64,000 nt of DNA from Lichenostomus cassidix (GCA_008360975.2 CM039210.1:19491007-19555006), one strand, 5' to 3'; counted from the stretch's first letter, positions 32,846 through 46,375 are shown. Translations and numbers: made by a program. Notes: generated by a model from the letters alone, not told the origin.

Positions 32846-34504
32846 TGTATTGGATTTGCAGAGCAAGGTTTTGGTAGTGGGGGGCTACAGAGATGACTTA
32901 TGTGAGAAGCTGCTGGAAGTTTTCCCCATGTCCATTATAGCCAGTTTCAGTTGGCTCCAAGACAGACCCACCACTTGCCAAGGCCGTGGTAGCACCTCTG
33001 TGATAATATATTTAAGAAGGGGGAAAGTAAACCAAACCTTGCTGCAGAAGAGCAGATAGAGCAAAGGAGTGAGAATATGTGAGAGGAACAACTCTGCAGA
33101 CAACAAGGTTAGTGAAGGAGGGGCAGGAGGTGCTCCAGATGCTGGAGCTGAGATTCCCTTCCAGCCCATGGTGCAGATCATGGAGAGGCAGCTGTGCCCC
33201 TGCAGCCCAGGGAGGTCCATGGTAGAGCAGAGATCCACTTGCAGCCCATGGGGGAGACCCATGCCAGAGCAGCTGGATGTGCCTGAAGGATACTGTGACC
33301 CCATGGAGAGCCTGTGCTGGAGCAGGCTCCTGGCAGGATCTGTGAACCTTTGGAGAGAAGAGCCCATGCTGCAGCAGGTTTGCTGGCAGGACTTGTGACC
33401 CTTTGGGGGACCCATGCTGGAGCAGGCTGTCCCTGAAGGACTGCAGCCTATGGGAAGAACCCACATTGGAGAAGTTTCTGAAGGACTGTCTCACATGGGA
33501 GGGTCCCCATGCTGGAACAGGGGAAGAGTATGAGGAGTCTTCCTCCTGAGGAGTGGCAGAGATGTGATGGACTGATCACAACTCTCATCCCCCTGTGCCA
33601 CTGGGAGGCAGGAGGAAGACAAAATAGGGAGTTGTGGTTTCACCCGAGCCAGCAGCTGAAGCCCCACACATCCACTCATTCATTCCCCCCACCAGTGAGA
33701 TCAGGGAGAGAATCAGAAGGATAAAAAATTTGAAAACCTGTGAGTTGAAATAAAGACAGTTTAATAGGGAGAGCCAAAGCCATGCATACAAGCAAAGCAA
33801 AACAAGGAATTCATTTATCCCTTCCCATGGGCAGGCAGGTGCTTGGCCATCTCCAGAGAGCAGGGCCCCATAACGTGCAATGGTTACTTGGAAAGACAAA
33901 TGCCATCACTCCAAATGTCTCCTCCCTTCTTCCCTCAGCTTTATATACTAAGCATGATGTCATATGGTCTGGAATATCCCTTTGGTCAGTTTGGGTCACC
34001 TGTCCCAACTGTGTCTCCTCCCAACCTCCCATGCACCCCCAACTTCCTCACCAGTGTGGCAGTATGAAAAGCAGAAAAGGCCTTGGCTCTCTGTAAGCAC
34101 TGCTCAGCAATAGCAAAAATATCTATATTATCAACACTGCATTCAGCACAAATCTAAAACACAGCCCCATACCAGCCACTGGGAAGAAAACAAACTCTAC
34201 CCCAGCCAAAACCAGCACAGGAGTGAAGTAGAGCCTGGGAAGAAGGAAGGGGTAGAGGGAAGGTGTTTTTGGATTTGGTTTTATTTCTCATTACCCTAGT
34301 CTGAATTGATTGGTAATATATTAATTCAATTTCCCTAAGCTGAGTCTGTTTTGCCCATGACAGTAATTGCTGAGTGATCTCCCTATCCTTATCTCAACTC
34401 ATGAGCCTTTTGTTATATTTTCTCTCCCCTGTCCAGCTAATGAGGGAGAGTGATAGAGAGGCTTTGGTGGGTGCCTGGCATCCAGACAAGATCTACCCAC
34501 CACA
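32846..34504 (+). mobile_element. Solo ERVL-type LTR (LTR-d), split by an LTR-e
   Basis: TGTATTGGATTTGC to CCACCACA, flanks AAGAA and AAGGA (one mismatch, 5 bases). Closely parallels 36,435-37,497. Long LTRs with repeated CAGCCCATGG blocks are common in birds. Interrupted at 33,633-34,219. Confidence 0.78.
33633..34219 (-). mobile_element. Solo ERVL-type LTR (LTR-e) nested in LTR-d
   Basis: Flanked by perfect GGAGT duplications (33,628-33,632 and 34,220-34,224). In reverse orientation: the antisense of a polyadenylation region (TTTAATAGG near 33,765) lies at its left. Same family as 34,923-35,474 (plus) and 41,683-43,150 (minus). Confidence 0.85.
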
Positions 34505-34509
34505 AAGGA

Positions 34510-34922
34510 ATACAGCAAAACCTAAAACCTGAAATTCCATCAACACAGACTTATGTCTGGTACAACAGTAACACACATACTAGCTGTTGCATCTGTAAGA
34601 CCTCAACTACATCCGTAAGTTAAAATGCTCAGAAACAATTCTAGGTACTTAAGCCAACTGCAATGTAATCATCTATGCCCTCACCATTCACAACAAAGCC
34701 CCATGCCAACTTTCAGATATGACCCCTGATGCATGTCAGCATCCAAAGCACACCTAAGAATTGTTAAGGAGAATGTTATCTGTTATCAGCCAGAACTGTG
34801 CTACAGATCAGTATTGCAACTTCGCAATCCTGTTCTAGCAAACAGGAATAGTCCCCATCACTGCTTTATTTACTGATAGAGATGCACTCTACAAAGAGAG
34901 CATCAAAACCCAGGATAGCTTT
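34510..34922. other. No feature seen
   Basis: About 410 bases, no coding or repeat structure recognised. Confidence 0.4.
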
Positions 34923-35474
34923 TGTACTGGGCCTGGCTAGGACAGAGTTAATTTTCTTCAGGGCAGCTCATATGGAGCAGTTTTAGATTTTTGACAAAAA
35001 CAGTACTGATATTATAGCTTTTGCTTAACAATGTTTATACAGCATCAAGGCTGCCTCTGTTTCTCACTCTGCCCCCTCCAATAAATAGATTGGGGGTGTG
35101 CAATAGGCTGGGATTAGACAGAACAGGGCAGATGACCCAAACTAACCAAAGAGATATTCCATAACATATAATGCCATGCTCAGCAATAAAAGGGAAAAGA
35201 GGGGGGTTTTATGGGTGTCAGCCATCTTTTGTTTAGGAACTGGCTGGGTATCGGTCTACACGTGGGAGTTAGTATGATTGCCTTTGCATCGCTTGTTTAG
35301 TTCTATTACATTTATCCTTTACTTATTAAACATTTATATATTTTTGTTTGTTTTATCTTGACCCCCAAGTTTTCTTGTTTTTATTCTTTCTTTCCTCTTT
35401 CCCCATCCCACTGAGGATGAGAAAGTAAGCAAGTGACTGATGTTTTATCTGCCAAACAGGGTTAACCCACAACA
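34923..35474 (+). mobile_element. Solo ERVL-type LTR (LTR-e)
   Basis: TGTACTGGGCC to CACAACA, 552 bases; flanks GCTTT and GTTTT (one mismatch). Shares the CCAAAGAGATATTCCATAAC and ATGCTCAGCAATAAAAG blocks with the minus-strand copy at 33,633-34,219. Confidence 0.8.
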
Positions 35475-36434
35475 GTTTTCTTTATGAAACACTTTAACAT
35501 TCACTTTTTTTTTTTTTAAACAAGACATTGGGAATAGACATTGTCTAATCTTTAAGAGTGAGAACTGTATGCTGGCTGCCTTAGGGAGAAAGTCAATCCA
35601 TTGATATGATTAACATGATTTCACATAGTGTCCAAACGACTTAATATTTTGCTAAATTAGGCACTAAAGTAAGTTCATGCCTATTACTACATAAAGTATG
35701 AATTCAGTCTGAAGCATAGTCACCTGAGATGATATTAAACATCCTTGGGTTCAGGATAGCAGGACAAATCAGTCGAAGAAAAACAAAACCACTGAAATGG
35801 AAAAAAAAAGAAATTGTATTTTGTTCAATAATAAAGCTATCATAAAATTAGTGTAAAATTATGTAGTTTTTAGGCATTTAAGTCAGTGTAGAAATCTTTG
35901 TGAGATGACAAACAACCAGCCTGTGCTCCATGTTTGTTAATTAAAAATATCTTGTTATGATTTCAACTATAATAAAAAACAAAATAAAACCAGATATATT
36001 GATTTCCCAATTAAGGCGAATTTCTGAAACTACCTGGGAAAAGCTTAACTGTAAAGCCATACTGAAGTCTGCAGTCTAAGACCACACTGGCTTTAAAAAG
36101 GAGGAGCACTTAATCTCCTGCCTCCTACAAGTGTTCCACTGTCTACTACCACAAGTAATTCATCCTGCAGCCACTCACTTCCCCAAGCCAACATAAGGTG
36201 AGCAAGAGTGCACAGTAACAATGGAACCTCTCTTTTGGCAGCAACATGGCCTTAGTTAAGCTTGAACCAATCCATCTCCTGATAATGGTATGCCAGTATC
36301 CTAGAAACATAATACTGGATCAGCTACTTTCTTCACAGAAGTAATTGCTACCACCCAGACAAGCTAGAAAGCTAGTGAAAAGTGCTCAGTTTGACTGCAG
36401 AACTAGTAACTTATTAAACAGAAACCTAAATTGT
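35475..36434. other. Intergenic, no gene seen
   Basis: AT-rich single-copy-looking sequence without coding potential; a T12 run near 35,510. Confidence 0.45.
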
Positions 36435-37497
36435 TGTGTTGGTTTTGCATGGCCTGGTTCTTGGTAGTGAGGGGGCCACAGAGGTGGCTTTTGTGAGAAG
36501 CTGCTAGAAGCTTCTACCATGTCCAGTAGAGACAATCCCTGATGGCTCCAAAGATAGACATGCTGCTGACCAAGGCTGGGCCAATTAGAGATAGTGGTAA
36601 CACTTCTGTGATAACATATTTAAGAAGAAATCAAAACAAAGTTTGTGGTACAGTTTTAATTCTAGACAAGAAGAGGTGAGAGCATGTGAGAAGAACAACA
36701 TGCAGACACCAAGGTCAGTGAAGAAGGAGGGGGAGGAGGTGCTCCAGGCACTGGAGCTGAAATTCCTCTGCAGGTCATGGTAAAGACCATGGTGAAGCAG
36801 GCTGTCCTCTTGCAGCCCATGGATGTCCACAGGGGATGCAGAGACCCACCTGTAGCCTGTGGGGGAGGAGCCCATGCCAGAGTGGGTGGATGCTTGAGAG
36901 GAGGCTGTGATCCTGTGGGAGACCCAGTGGAGAGAGGGGCCCTGCTCCCATACCGGAGCAGCCTGTCCTTGGAGGACTGCACCCCATGGAAGAGCATCCC
37001 ATGCTACAGCCATTTGAGGCATACTGCTGTCCATGGGATGGACTCATGTTGCAGCAGTTTTGGAAGGACTTTTACTCATGAGATGGAGCTATGTCAGAGA
37101 AGTTTGCAGAGAACTGTCTCCCATGGGAAGGACTCCACAGTGCAGCAGGGGCACGACTCCTCTCCCTGAGCAGTGAGAGAAACCACAGGTGATAAACTGC
37201 CCAAAACCCCTAATCCCTGTGCTGTCGGTAGGAAGGAGAGGGGTTGGGGGGGGAAGGTGTTTTTAAGGGCTTGTTTTACTTCTTATTATCCTGCTCTGAT
37301 TTTGTTAGTAATAAATTCAATTCATATCTCTAAGTTGAGCCTGTTTTGTCCTTGATGGTAATTGATGAGTGTTTTCTCCCGGTCCTTATCTCAGCTCATG
37401 AACCCTTTGTTATATTTTCTCTCCTCTGTCCAGTTGCAGGGGAGGGTGAGTGAGCAGCTTTCATGGGTGCCTGATGTCCGGCCAGTGCCAAACCACA
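36435..37497 (+). mobile_element. Solo ERVL-type LTR (LTR-d), uninterrupted
   Basis: TGTGTTGGTTTTGCATGG to AACCACA, about 1.06 kb. ATTGT lies before it (36,430-36,434) and again at 37,501-37,505, three bases beyond the expected end, so the duplication is probable but the right edge is uncertain. Confidence 0.8.
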
Positions 37498-37505
37498 ATA
37501 ATTGT

Positions 37506-39576
37506 GCTTTAGTTTAGCATGAGAAAAATCTAACTTTCTGTTGACAGCTAAAGTAAAAGAAAAATAAAATGAAATATCCATTTCAGGTTAACCATAATTC
37601 TGGTAGTCTGCTATAAAATGAAGTGACATATGGACCAACTAAAGCAATCTAACTCCTCTCATTTTGTTCAGAGTGCATGGACACTACCAGCAGACTGTTT
37701 TTTAACTACAGCAATACCAAAGTCTGACCTCTTACAAAAGAGTGGAAGTGGACCTTGCACTACCTTGCTTTTAAGTATACAGTGATGGCATTGTCCAGTA
37801 TTAATTGAAAGTGACACATGTGGGCAGCAAGGTTAACACACCTTTCATGTGTCCAACACACTTGAATTCCCATATATACTGTTATAGAAGTTTCCTATTT
37901 CTCCAAGAACCATAGATTATGGGTTGACCCAACACTTCTGGCCCAGTGTGAAACAAGAATATTTTCTATGAGATTAATTTAAAGCTATGAGGAAGTAAAT
38001 AATTTTGAAGTCATGGCATGTACATCAATTTTTCCTATAGATGGCCTGAAGACAACTGGGGTATGAACCCAAGATGGACCTTGCAGACACAGAAGATTTG
38101 CTGCTTCTTACACTGGTCAAGCTGAGTAAATTAAGAATGAGTCAATACCTATGTATGGTCTTTTACAAAGAAACAGAAATGGCAGCATTTTCCGAATTTT
38201 ATAGAAATGAAACTACCCAGGCACTTAAAAACTATCCACCTGTCTTTGAATATGTAATTATTCCTGGACCAAAACCAGTGCAATAAAAGATAATATTCTT
38301 CATTAGAGGCTGCAAAAAACCCCACAAAACTGTACTCTAGAGACAAGTCACAAGTATCCGCTTATGAAAAGAGAAAGGGAGCCAATATTTATAGTATCCA
38401 ACAGAGACCCCAGAAAAAGTCTCAATGTAAGCTGTATCACCTAAGGAAAGCCACATGGTGCTCTCTGGAGATAGGAAGAAACAGGAAGAGACATGGTATT
38501 TGCTTTTAAGTTCTACACGCTTGCAATAGACTAGCCCAAACACCTCTGATAAGAGCAGCCTCAATTTGAAGGCGAAACTCCTGCAGAACATTGTTGGCAG
38601 GCATTTTATTGAAAATTTTCTTCATTGATATCTTGAGTCACTATTGTTATGAACACTAAATGACAGGGAAATAAGCATGGAAGGTACTGTACTAAATACA
38701 CTAACTGAAACTCTGGGGAAGGAAGGGCTCCCATGTCTTCATTTCTGTCTCCAGCCAAAGTGATAAACAAAAGCCAATGACAAATCATCTGGAAGACACT
38801 GTTCAATGGGAGATTAACCTCAGCAAATCATATCAGTGCCAGATATTGGTCTACTAAAAAGCTAGGTTTGCAAATTAAAAAAAAAAGGTAATGCAAATGT
38901 AGAAGAGAGGTATCTTTGAAACCCCTAAATACCAAGTATCATTTAGAACAAGTGTCAAGACCTCATTTTTGTCAAAGGTTTTTTTTGACCTGCACTAGCA
39001 ACTGTTAGTGTTAAAGGAAGAACTATTTATTCAATTGATTTATGAATGCAGACTGGAGTTTTTGTACTCGGTGCCAGTTCAGAGGAGTCAGGTTCAGTAG
39101 CCTGCAACATTTTTACAGAGACTCTGGAATGTTTCAACATGATTGGGCTGGAGCAGAGAAATAAAACAAAACTGGGACAGCATAAAAGTCTGTATTTTCT
39201 AAAATGAATGCTGATTCCAAGTGATCAGCATAGGGAGCCTTCATTGATGCAGAAAAAGATATATTCCAATGCAGAAAGTACCTCAGTGAAATCTAATGAC
39301 AGTCCAATAACTTTCTGAGAAGGTATTAGGTTCCTTAACATGGTATATCTGCATTTTAAAGGACATTCATCTTAGCATGTGTAAGATCTTTCCAATAATT
39401 AATACACCCTACATAGGAGTCCCTGGATAAGGCACAGTCCTCTCAGATGGCATGACAGGAACATAATCATTACTGGATATAAAAGGTTAACTATAATTTT
39501 GAAAGAACTTTTTCTCTTTCCCAAGATCTTAGATTAAATAAATTAACAAAATACAAGTTCATTCAAAGCTATTAGG
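37506..39576. other. Intergenic, no gene recognised
   Basis: About 2 kb. A 70-codon plus ORF (38,074-38,286) follows an acceptor-like TTTTTCCTATAG at 38,030-38,041; I do not recognise its product and see no supporting donor. Otherwise nothing. Confidence 0.45.
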
Positions 39577-39581
39577 TATAG

Positions 39582-40072
39582 TGTCCTAGGTTACAATATA
39601 GATGCATTTAAGTATTCTATTACCACCAGCTGTGGGCCATTAGCTGTTATCACCTGCTAATGACCCACCCCTGATAACAGACAATGGGCCATCAAGAACC
39701 CAACACATGACTCATGGACTTATCCTATTGTGAGATGCTCCACCCAGGAGGGAGGAGCCAAGCATTCTCACCTGGATATAACCTGGCCTTGGAACTGCCT
39801 AGTTAGCCCTGTCTACTGGATTCCCGGAGGACAAGAGCTACCACTGGATCTTCAGCTGGAGACCAGACCTTCACAGGATCACTGCTTCAACTGAACTACT
39901 TCATTTGGATTGCTACACCCACCCTAACTGAGTGTCAGGTTGTATCTGACTTTGTCAGTGGTTTTTGGTTTTTTTTTTTTTTTCCTTGTATTATTTCACT
40001 TATTGTTAATTTTTCCTATTAATTTTAATCTTGACTTGTGATCTTCCACTGGTTTGTTTTCAAACCAATACA
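39582..40072 (+). mobile_element. Solo ERVL-type LTR (LTR-f)
   Basis: TGTCCTAGGTT to CCAATACA, 491 bases, flanked by perfect TATAG duplications (39,577-39,581, 40,073-40,077). Five-base duplications fit ERVL-type integrases. Confidence 0.85.
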
Positions 40073-40077
40073 TATAG

Positions 40078-40652
40078 CTATACTGCCCTCTATACTAGAC
40101 CATTAGCAAGTCTCCAACACCGTGACTAAGAATCTAGCCTTCCTTAATTGAGATATCATGCCCCAGTACCACAATAACTTTAAATATTCTTGTAATCTAT
40201 ATAAACACTATAAAATTCTGTCACTAAAAGAAAAAATTGATAAGCACACTGAAGCATGACAGTAATAAGACAATAAAATATTATTTTCAGCATAAACTGA
40301 CAAGTAACTCACCTAACAACTCTTGTTCTCATTGTGGTATTAGCTGGCCACTTGTTCTGAACAGACTTCTGCAAGCATCCATAAATATATCTCAATGTCC
40401 TGTAAAAATAATAACTAATTAATAAATTCATTTAAAATTTTTAATGAGTAAAAATAGCTGATCAGAAAGCATCTAGTCCAATCTCATCCAATTCAGACAT
40501 AAGCTGTAAATTAATTTAAAATCTGCTATAACAGTCTGTTTACAAATGGCAAAGAAAGTCCTTGACTAACTGCACTACTCTGTTTTTGAAGGTAAAATTC
40601 TGATAAATCATATATGCATTAAATGTTTTATAAGATTTTTTTTTCCTATTTC
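40078..40652. other. Intergenic, no gene seen
   Basis: AT-rich, no coding or repeat structure recognised. Confidence 0.4.
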
Positions 40653-40657
40653 CCTAG

Positions 40658-41387
40658 TGTGGCAGGACATCCTTCCCCCTCCCCTCTCTCCTTCTGCTTC
40701 ATGGCAGAACACAAATAACTCCGGTGGGGTCAGAAGCCCAGCAGGAGGTTATCTCGTGGTGCCTGAAGGTCTAAGACCTCTAACCTTGAACTCATAAAGA
40801 GAGGATGTGAAAAGAGAAACAAAGAAATCAGTATGTGACCAAAAAGCACGCTTCTACAACTATAAAATCTCACAGAAAATATCCCAAAACTAGAGGTTTC
40901 CTACATACACTTTGAAGATGTGTGAAGAACTTCTCCCCAGAGTCTGGATGCAGACTCTGTGGTTACTTTCCTGGGAATTGGGTGAAAGGACTCCTAAGTA
41001 TATTTCACCACCAATCAGCTGGTAAGATACACTGCTTCCTAAGTAATATTATTTTGCTAGCTGCTAATAAGTACCTTTCCATAAATTGCAATATTAGCTA
41101 TTCGTAGTTTGCAACCATTTAATTCCATAATTGCAGTATTAGCTATTTTGTAGTTTTTGCAATTATGCTATTTCTGTGTAAATTTGTCCTAAGTTTTTAT
41201 GTCTGTCATTTTCTGTGTCTAATAAATGGTAATTTGTATCATATTAGACTAATCGGCCATTATCAAAGAACCTTTGAATGAGACCAAGTCTTGGGGTGCT
41301 AGCCACCCTAACAAAAGTTACTGCCTGCCGCTAGAAGCCTGAGCAAACAGCAGAAACTCATAAAACTCCTGTCTCCCATGCATGACA
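40658..41387 (+). mobile_element. Solo LTR of ERV-4 type (LTR4)
   Basis: TGTGGCAGGACAT to CATGACA, 730 bases, flanked by perfect CCTAG duplications (40,653-40,657, 41,388-41,392). Same start, the CTTCTCCCCAGAGTCTGGA block and the CTAATCGGCCAT block as the LTR at 24,051-24,805. Confidence 0.9.
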
Positions 41388-41392
41388 CCTAG

Positions 41393-41682
41393 GCAACGTT
41401 TCCTTTTTAAAAAAAAAAAAAAGTTTGGTTTGGTGTCTTTTTTCCTTGTTTGGTTTTTTTTCCCACTTTTTAACTGAATGAATAATAATTTGTGCATCCA
41501 TAACTAGAGGTCAGGTGTTTAAAAATAGTTATGCAATAGTCCTCTCCTATAAAAAAAAAAATAGGAGCCCTCGGGTATATTTCAGAAAATGTTGAGATGC
41601 ACCATATACTTAACAGGATGAAGCTTTTAATACTAACCTTGCTATCACTGGCACAAAAGAACTTTCTGTGCTGTTCTGTGGT
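41393..41682. other. Short intergenic stretch
   Basis: Poly-A-rich (41,409-41,422; 41,551-41,560); no gene. Confidence 0.4.
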
Positions 41683-43150
41683 GGACTGACCATGGCCAGC
41701 AGCTAAGCCCCCACCCAGTCACATGCTCACTTCCCCTCAGTAGGATAGGGAAGAAAATAATAATAACAGAGAAACATTTAGGTTGGAAAAGAGCTCTAAG
41801 ATCAAGTCCAACCAGTAACCTAACACTGCCAAGTGCACCATTAAACCATATCCTTAAGTGACACATCTACATGCCTTTAAATACCTCTAGGGATGGTGAC
41901 CCCACCACTTCCTGGGGCAGCCTGTTCCAATGCTTTACAACCCTTTTGGTGAAGAAATTTTTCCTAATATCCAATCTAAACCTCCCCTGTCACAACTTGA
42001 GGCCATTTCTTCTCATCACTTGCTACTTGAGAAGAGATCAACACTCACCTTGCCACAACGTCCTTTCTGGTAGTTACAGAGAGTGATAAGGTCTCCCTTG
42101 AGCCTTCTTTTCTCAAGGCTAAACAACCCCTGCTCGCTCAGCCACTCCTCATAGGACTGATTCTCCAGACTCTTTCTCAGTTCTGGTGCCCTTCTCTGGA
42201 CATGCTTCAGCACTTCAATGTCTTTCTTGTAGTGAGGGGCCAAAACCTGACCCCAGGATTCAAGGTGTGGCCTCACCAGTGCCAAGTACAGAGGAACAAT
42301 CACTTCCCTGGTCCTGCTGGCCATACTATTTCTGCTACAAGCCAGGATGCCATTAGCATTCTTAGCCACCTGAGAACACACTGGCTCATGTTCAGCTGGC
42401 TGTCAACCAGCATCCCCAGGTCCTTTTCCATTGGGCAACTTTCCAGCCACTCTGAGACTATAGCACTGCCTGGGGTTGTTGTGACCCAGGTGCAGGGCCT
42501 GGCACTTTGCCTTATTGAACCTCATACAATTTGCTTTAGCCCATCTATCCAGCCTGTCCAGATCCCTCTGCAGAGCCTTCCTACCCTCAAGCAGATCAAC
42601 AGTTCCACCCAACTCGGTTCCATCTTCAAATGTACAGAAGGGCAAAAGCAAGAAAAACTCATGAGCTGACATAAAGACAGTTTATTAGGTAAAGTAAAAG
42701 TTGTGCATGCAAGGAAAGCAAAACAAATTAATTCACTACTTCCCATTAGCAGTCAGGTGTTCAGCCATCTGCAGTAAAGCAGGGCTCCATCATACATAAT
42801 GGTTACTTGGGAAGACAAATGCAGTAACTCCAAAGTGTGTCTCCTTCACCCTTCTTTCTCTGCAGTTTTATTGCTAAGTGGAACATCATATCATATGGAA
42901 TATCCATTTGGTCAGTTGGGGTCAGCCATCCCAGCTGTTTCCCCTCCTAACTTCTTACCCATCTTCAGCCTACTTGCTGGGGGGTAGGGCAGAATGGGGA
43001 GAGAAAAAACAACCCTCTACACTGTGCAGGCACTGTTCAGCCAAAACATGGGTGTGTTATCAACACTGTTTTAGTCACAAATTTAAAAGAGAACACCATT
43101 CAAGCTGCTATGAAGAAAATAATCTCCATCCCTTTTTCCATACCATTTGC
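41683..43150 (-). mobile_element. ERVL-type LTR (LTR-e), split by CR1
   Basis: 41,683-41,765 and 42,636-about 43,150 match the left and right parts of the minus-strand LTR-e at 33,633-34,219. Adjacent to a minus-strand ERVL internal region, so it may be that element's 3' LTR. Outer edges approximate. Confidence 0.7.
41765..42636 (-). mobile_element. CR1 LINE, 5'-truncated, with ORF2 C-terminal end
   Basis: On the minus strand 42,672-42,403 and 42,381-42,016 read [20 protein letters not shown] and [20 protein letters not shown], the C-terminal part of a CR1 reverse transcriptase, with a frame break between them, then the CR1 3' region with the TTGGACTTGATCTTAGAGC-type segment (41,790-41,812 reversed). 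CR1 is the main LINE of birds and reptiles. Confidence 0.9.
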
Positions 43151-45988
43151 ATCATATGCTTGGGTTGTACACTATCCAGTATATGTTCATTAATCACCAT
43201 CCCTCCTTCCCATCCTTTAGTATGCATACAGATATAATTCCCTTAGCCTGTAGCCCCCCCCCTCCCCCCAGTGTCCATAAAATGTCCATTCAGTTCACTT
43301 AGTCTGTAACCTGGGCTGTGTTATGGTGGTCACTTGGAACAGGAGAAGTGGCGTGTTGTGTGGAGTCATTTGGCACCAAAGGCAGCTCAGATTGTGTCAC
43401 TGCCGCACTTGCGCTGCTTTTTGCAAAGCTCATTCACTGCTAGTTCAGGTGGTCCCTTTTCTAGTACTACTTCTAGCATGCAACTCAAATCATGGGTGAC
43501 AACAGTTTAATCACATATACATTACAGTCTCCACCCCTGGTCCTCACACTGAACTCCATGCCTTGCCCCTGTTCCAGCATGGATTCTCCATAGGCTGCAG
43601 TCCCTTTGGAGGAATATGTGTTCTAGCATACACTTATACACAGACCAGCCACTTAAACTCCAGCTCATACTGGAGTTCCTCCATGTCCAGTATGGCAACA
43701 CAAAACCATGGCATGACTTCATTCAGGCCATGATAGTCCACTGTTAGTCTCCACCCTCCGCCAGACTTTTGCAGGCCATATAGAACTATTCAAGAGTGAT
43801 TGAGTCTTACTGATTACTCCTTGGCTCTCCAATTGATGGATCAGCTTATGAAGGGGAACCAGGGAGTCTTGGTGCAATATTGCCACTAGTTCAATATCAT
43901 AGTAGCAGTCTGCACCTGCTGCTCTTCAACACAAAGAAAACCCATAACAAAAGGTCCTGCAAGTGGCTGGGCAAAGCAGACAGCTGTTTAACCTTCTTTG
44001 CATCCACAGCAGCAACACCAAAGGCCCACCACTACCCTTTTAGAGCTTTGAAATACCCTCTCCTGAAATAGTCTGTACCAAGGATACATGGAGTCTCCAG
44101 ATCAGTCACAGTAAGATACTTTCGTCACTTATTCCCTGTGAGGCTCACCCCAGCTTCAAACAAATTGTTGGGATCCCTTTGTCATTCTAGAAATCCAGAT
44201 GGGTTTCATCCCATTGAACTCTAATGGCATTAGGGTACACTGTGCACCCATGTCCAACAAAACCTTATACTCCCATGGGTCTGATGTGCCAGGTCATCAA
44301 ATCCACATAGTCCAATAAAACCAGTGGACCCTTTCCTCTGCCTGACCCCTCTTCTTGGTTGGAGCATTCATTACCCAACTCCTGTAATTGTAAACCAGAA
44401 ATCCCTTCATTAGGATCAGGAGGATCAACCCTTCTACTCTGTCTGGGGAATTGCTCAACAGCAACTGGAGCAGTAATCTTTTCCAAATGGAGCTTTTCTG
44501 GCTGCTGCTTTTCCTTGCAATTCACATATGTGGTCTAGTTTTGAGGTAGGTGCAACGCTCCAGTTCCTCATGTCTTTCCTGTGGTTGAAGAGCTAGAATC
44601 ACAGGGTGGCATATAGTGTGAACCCACAGTTCCCTTTCCCTTGAGCAGAGAAAAGCTGATTTCATCTGGCATTCTTGATATCTGAGACACCAAACTGTAA
44701 GGGTAAGGAGAAAGGGATATTCTCTTAAGAGCACAAGAGCTGGCAGATCAGTTTTTCCACAGTTGGTGCATCAATGTCTGTCTATTATCGCCAGGGTGCT
44801 GGTGCACAACATTGGTGTGTTCCATACAAGCTTCTGCCACATGGACTGGAAATACAGGAGTTCATCCAGATCTTTGGAGGCCTACTTATTGTTCAGGTTG
44901 CTGTAGGTCACCACTATCACTAAATCCCTCAGATACTGAATACCTTCCTCAAACATGGTCCACTTGCCTCAGTAGTTTACAAGACTTTCCTTGAGGGAAT
45001 ACCTTGTCTTCACAGGAGCCACTTCCAGAGGCTGTGGATTGCTGCCCATCTTTCTGTCCCTTTTTTGATTTCATGGTCCCTTGCTAGGGATCCCAGTTGC
45101 TGGTCTTGTCTACCTTCTGTAATTCCTGACTGTTTGACCTAAAATCCCAGCATTGCAGCAACCAGGTCATAATTTGCTAATCTGGCCAGTGGCCATAATC
45201 TTTCCACATATCTCTCAGTTCACTCAAGGATAGAAATCATGTGATTTCTGATTCATTTATGATTTCAGTCTCTTCCCTCTCATGTTCTTGTGACTATTCT
45301 GCTGCAGAACAGGCTGCCTCTTCTGATTCTTCTTCCTGCTCTCCCCTCAGGAGGAGTTTTTTCCTCCCTTACTAGGCAAGTGGACTTCTGCTTCCATTGT
45401 TTCTTCTTGACCATAGGGACAACTGTTATAGTTGAGAGTTAGATCTCTGGCTTAGCTATGGTGTGTTTTTGTATGTTCTAAGATCCAGAGACCCTCTTGA
45501 GACTCCAAGTGCTGAACATAGGTTCAGTAGGGGTAGATCAGGCCCCAGCACAGTGCTAGAAGTTGTGTCTGATATAGACAAGGCATAATTTTATCAAGTG
45601 TTCTGTTGCTTCAATAACATTCCATGACTGTTCACATTTCAAGTCCTATGCCCTTGTAGGGGGGAACACTCTCGGTACCTGCCCAAGTTCTTCTATACAC
45701 CTTGCCACCCATGATCCATGTGCCTCATAGCACATCCCTGTGTGGCATTTCAAATTTGCTGACTACCCTTTTGAAAATCCAGAATTATATTCACAACATA
45801 TATCAATATAAGCATTCTGGTTACACAAGGATATTCCAGAAACCAGAGTCATTGTAACGAGACAGGACACATCTACCACTGAGGAGAAGACAAGGTGCCA
45901 TTCTTCATTTCCCCCAATAACTGGCTCCCAGGGAAGAGGAAAAAGGTGCAATTGTTAATTGCCTCAGAGTTGGTTTCCAGAGTACTGG
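43151..45988 (-). pseudogene. Decayed ERVL gag-pol internal region
   Basis: Minus strand. RT-like WRLTVDYHGLNEV near 43,790-43,750 followed by LDMEELQYELE. Protease site reads LLDMGAQ (about 44,262-44,240), the catalytic DTG now DMG. Upstream a 86-codon stretch (44,525-44,265) precedes protease. From 44,600 to 45,988 only short fragments are open; gag is presumed by position. RNase H and integrase are absent. Support is firm for 43,690-44,525 and weak elsewhere. Confidence 0.62.
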
Positions 45989-46348
45989 TGATGCCTGATG
46001 GGTTTTTTGTATTTTTTTATTTTACTTTTATACTCTCTTTATATCCTTTATATATAACCTTTTACCCTTCCCCGTTCCTGCACTTTTCACTCCCTGTATC
46101 TTAACCCTACATTCTATCACCCTAGTACCCCTTGCCCTGCTCAGAATCCTTAGGGGAAGACGAAACATCCCCACAATCTCAAAAGCATGACGCACAACCT
46201 TGAACAGAGCCCCCATCACTGAGACATGTTTTTTGTAAACTAAGTAGCAATCTTTTGGGGGGGGGGCAATTTTAATAAGGGGGCAGTTACTTCATTTGCT
46301 AAACTTCTTATTGGAGACTTTTAGATAGGTATTCTAATCTAGGCTGTC

Positions 46349-46355
46349 TATAAAT
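46349..46355 (+). promoter_or_regulatory. TATA box of LTR5
   Basis: TATAAAT about 20 bases upstream of the G-rich array; conserved in the other LTR5 copies. Transcription would start near 46,375-46,385. Confidence 0.6.
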
Positions 46356-46375
46356 TGTATACGGGAGATATCGTC

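Noticed and set aside
38074..38286. 70-codon ORF after an acceptor-like site as a host exon
   Set aside because: No recognisable domain, no donor or neighbouring exon, length within chance.
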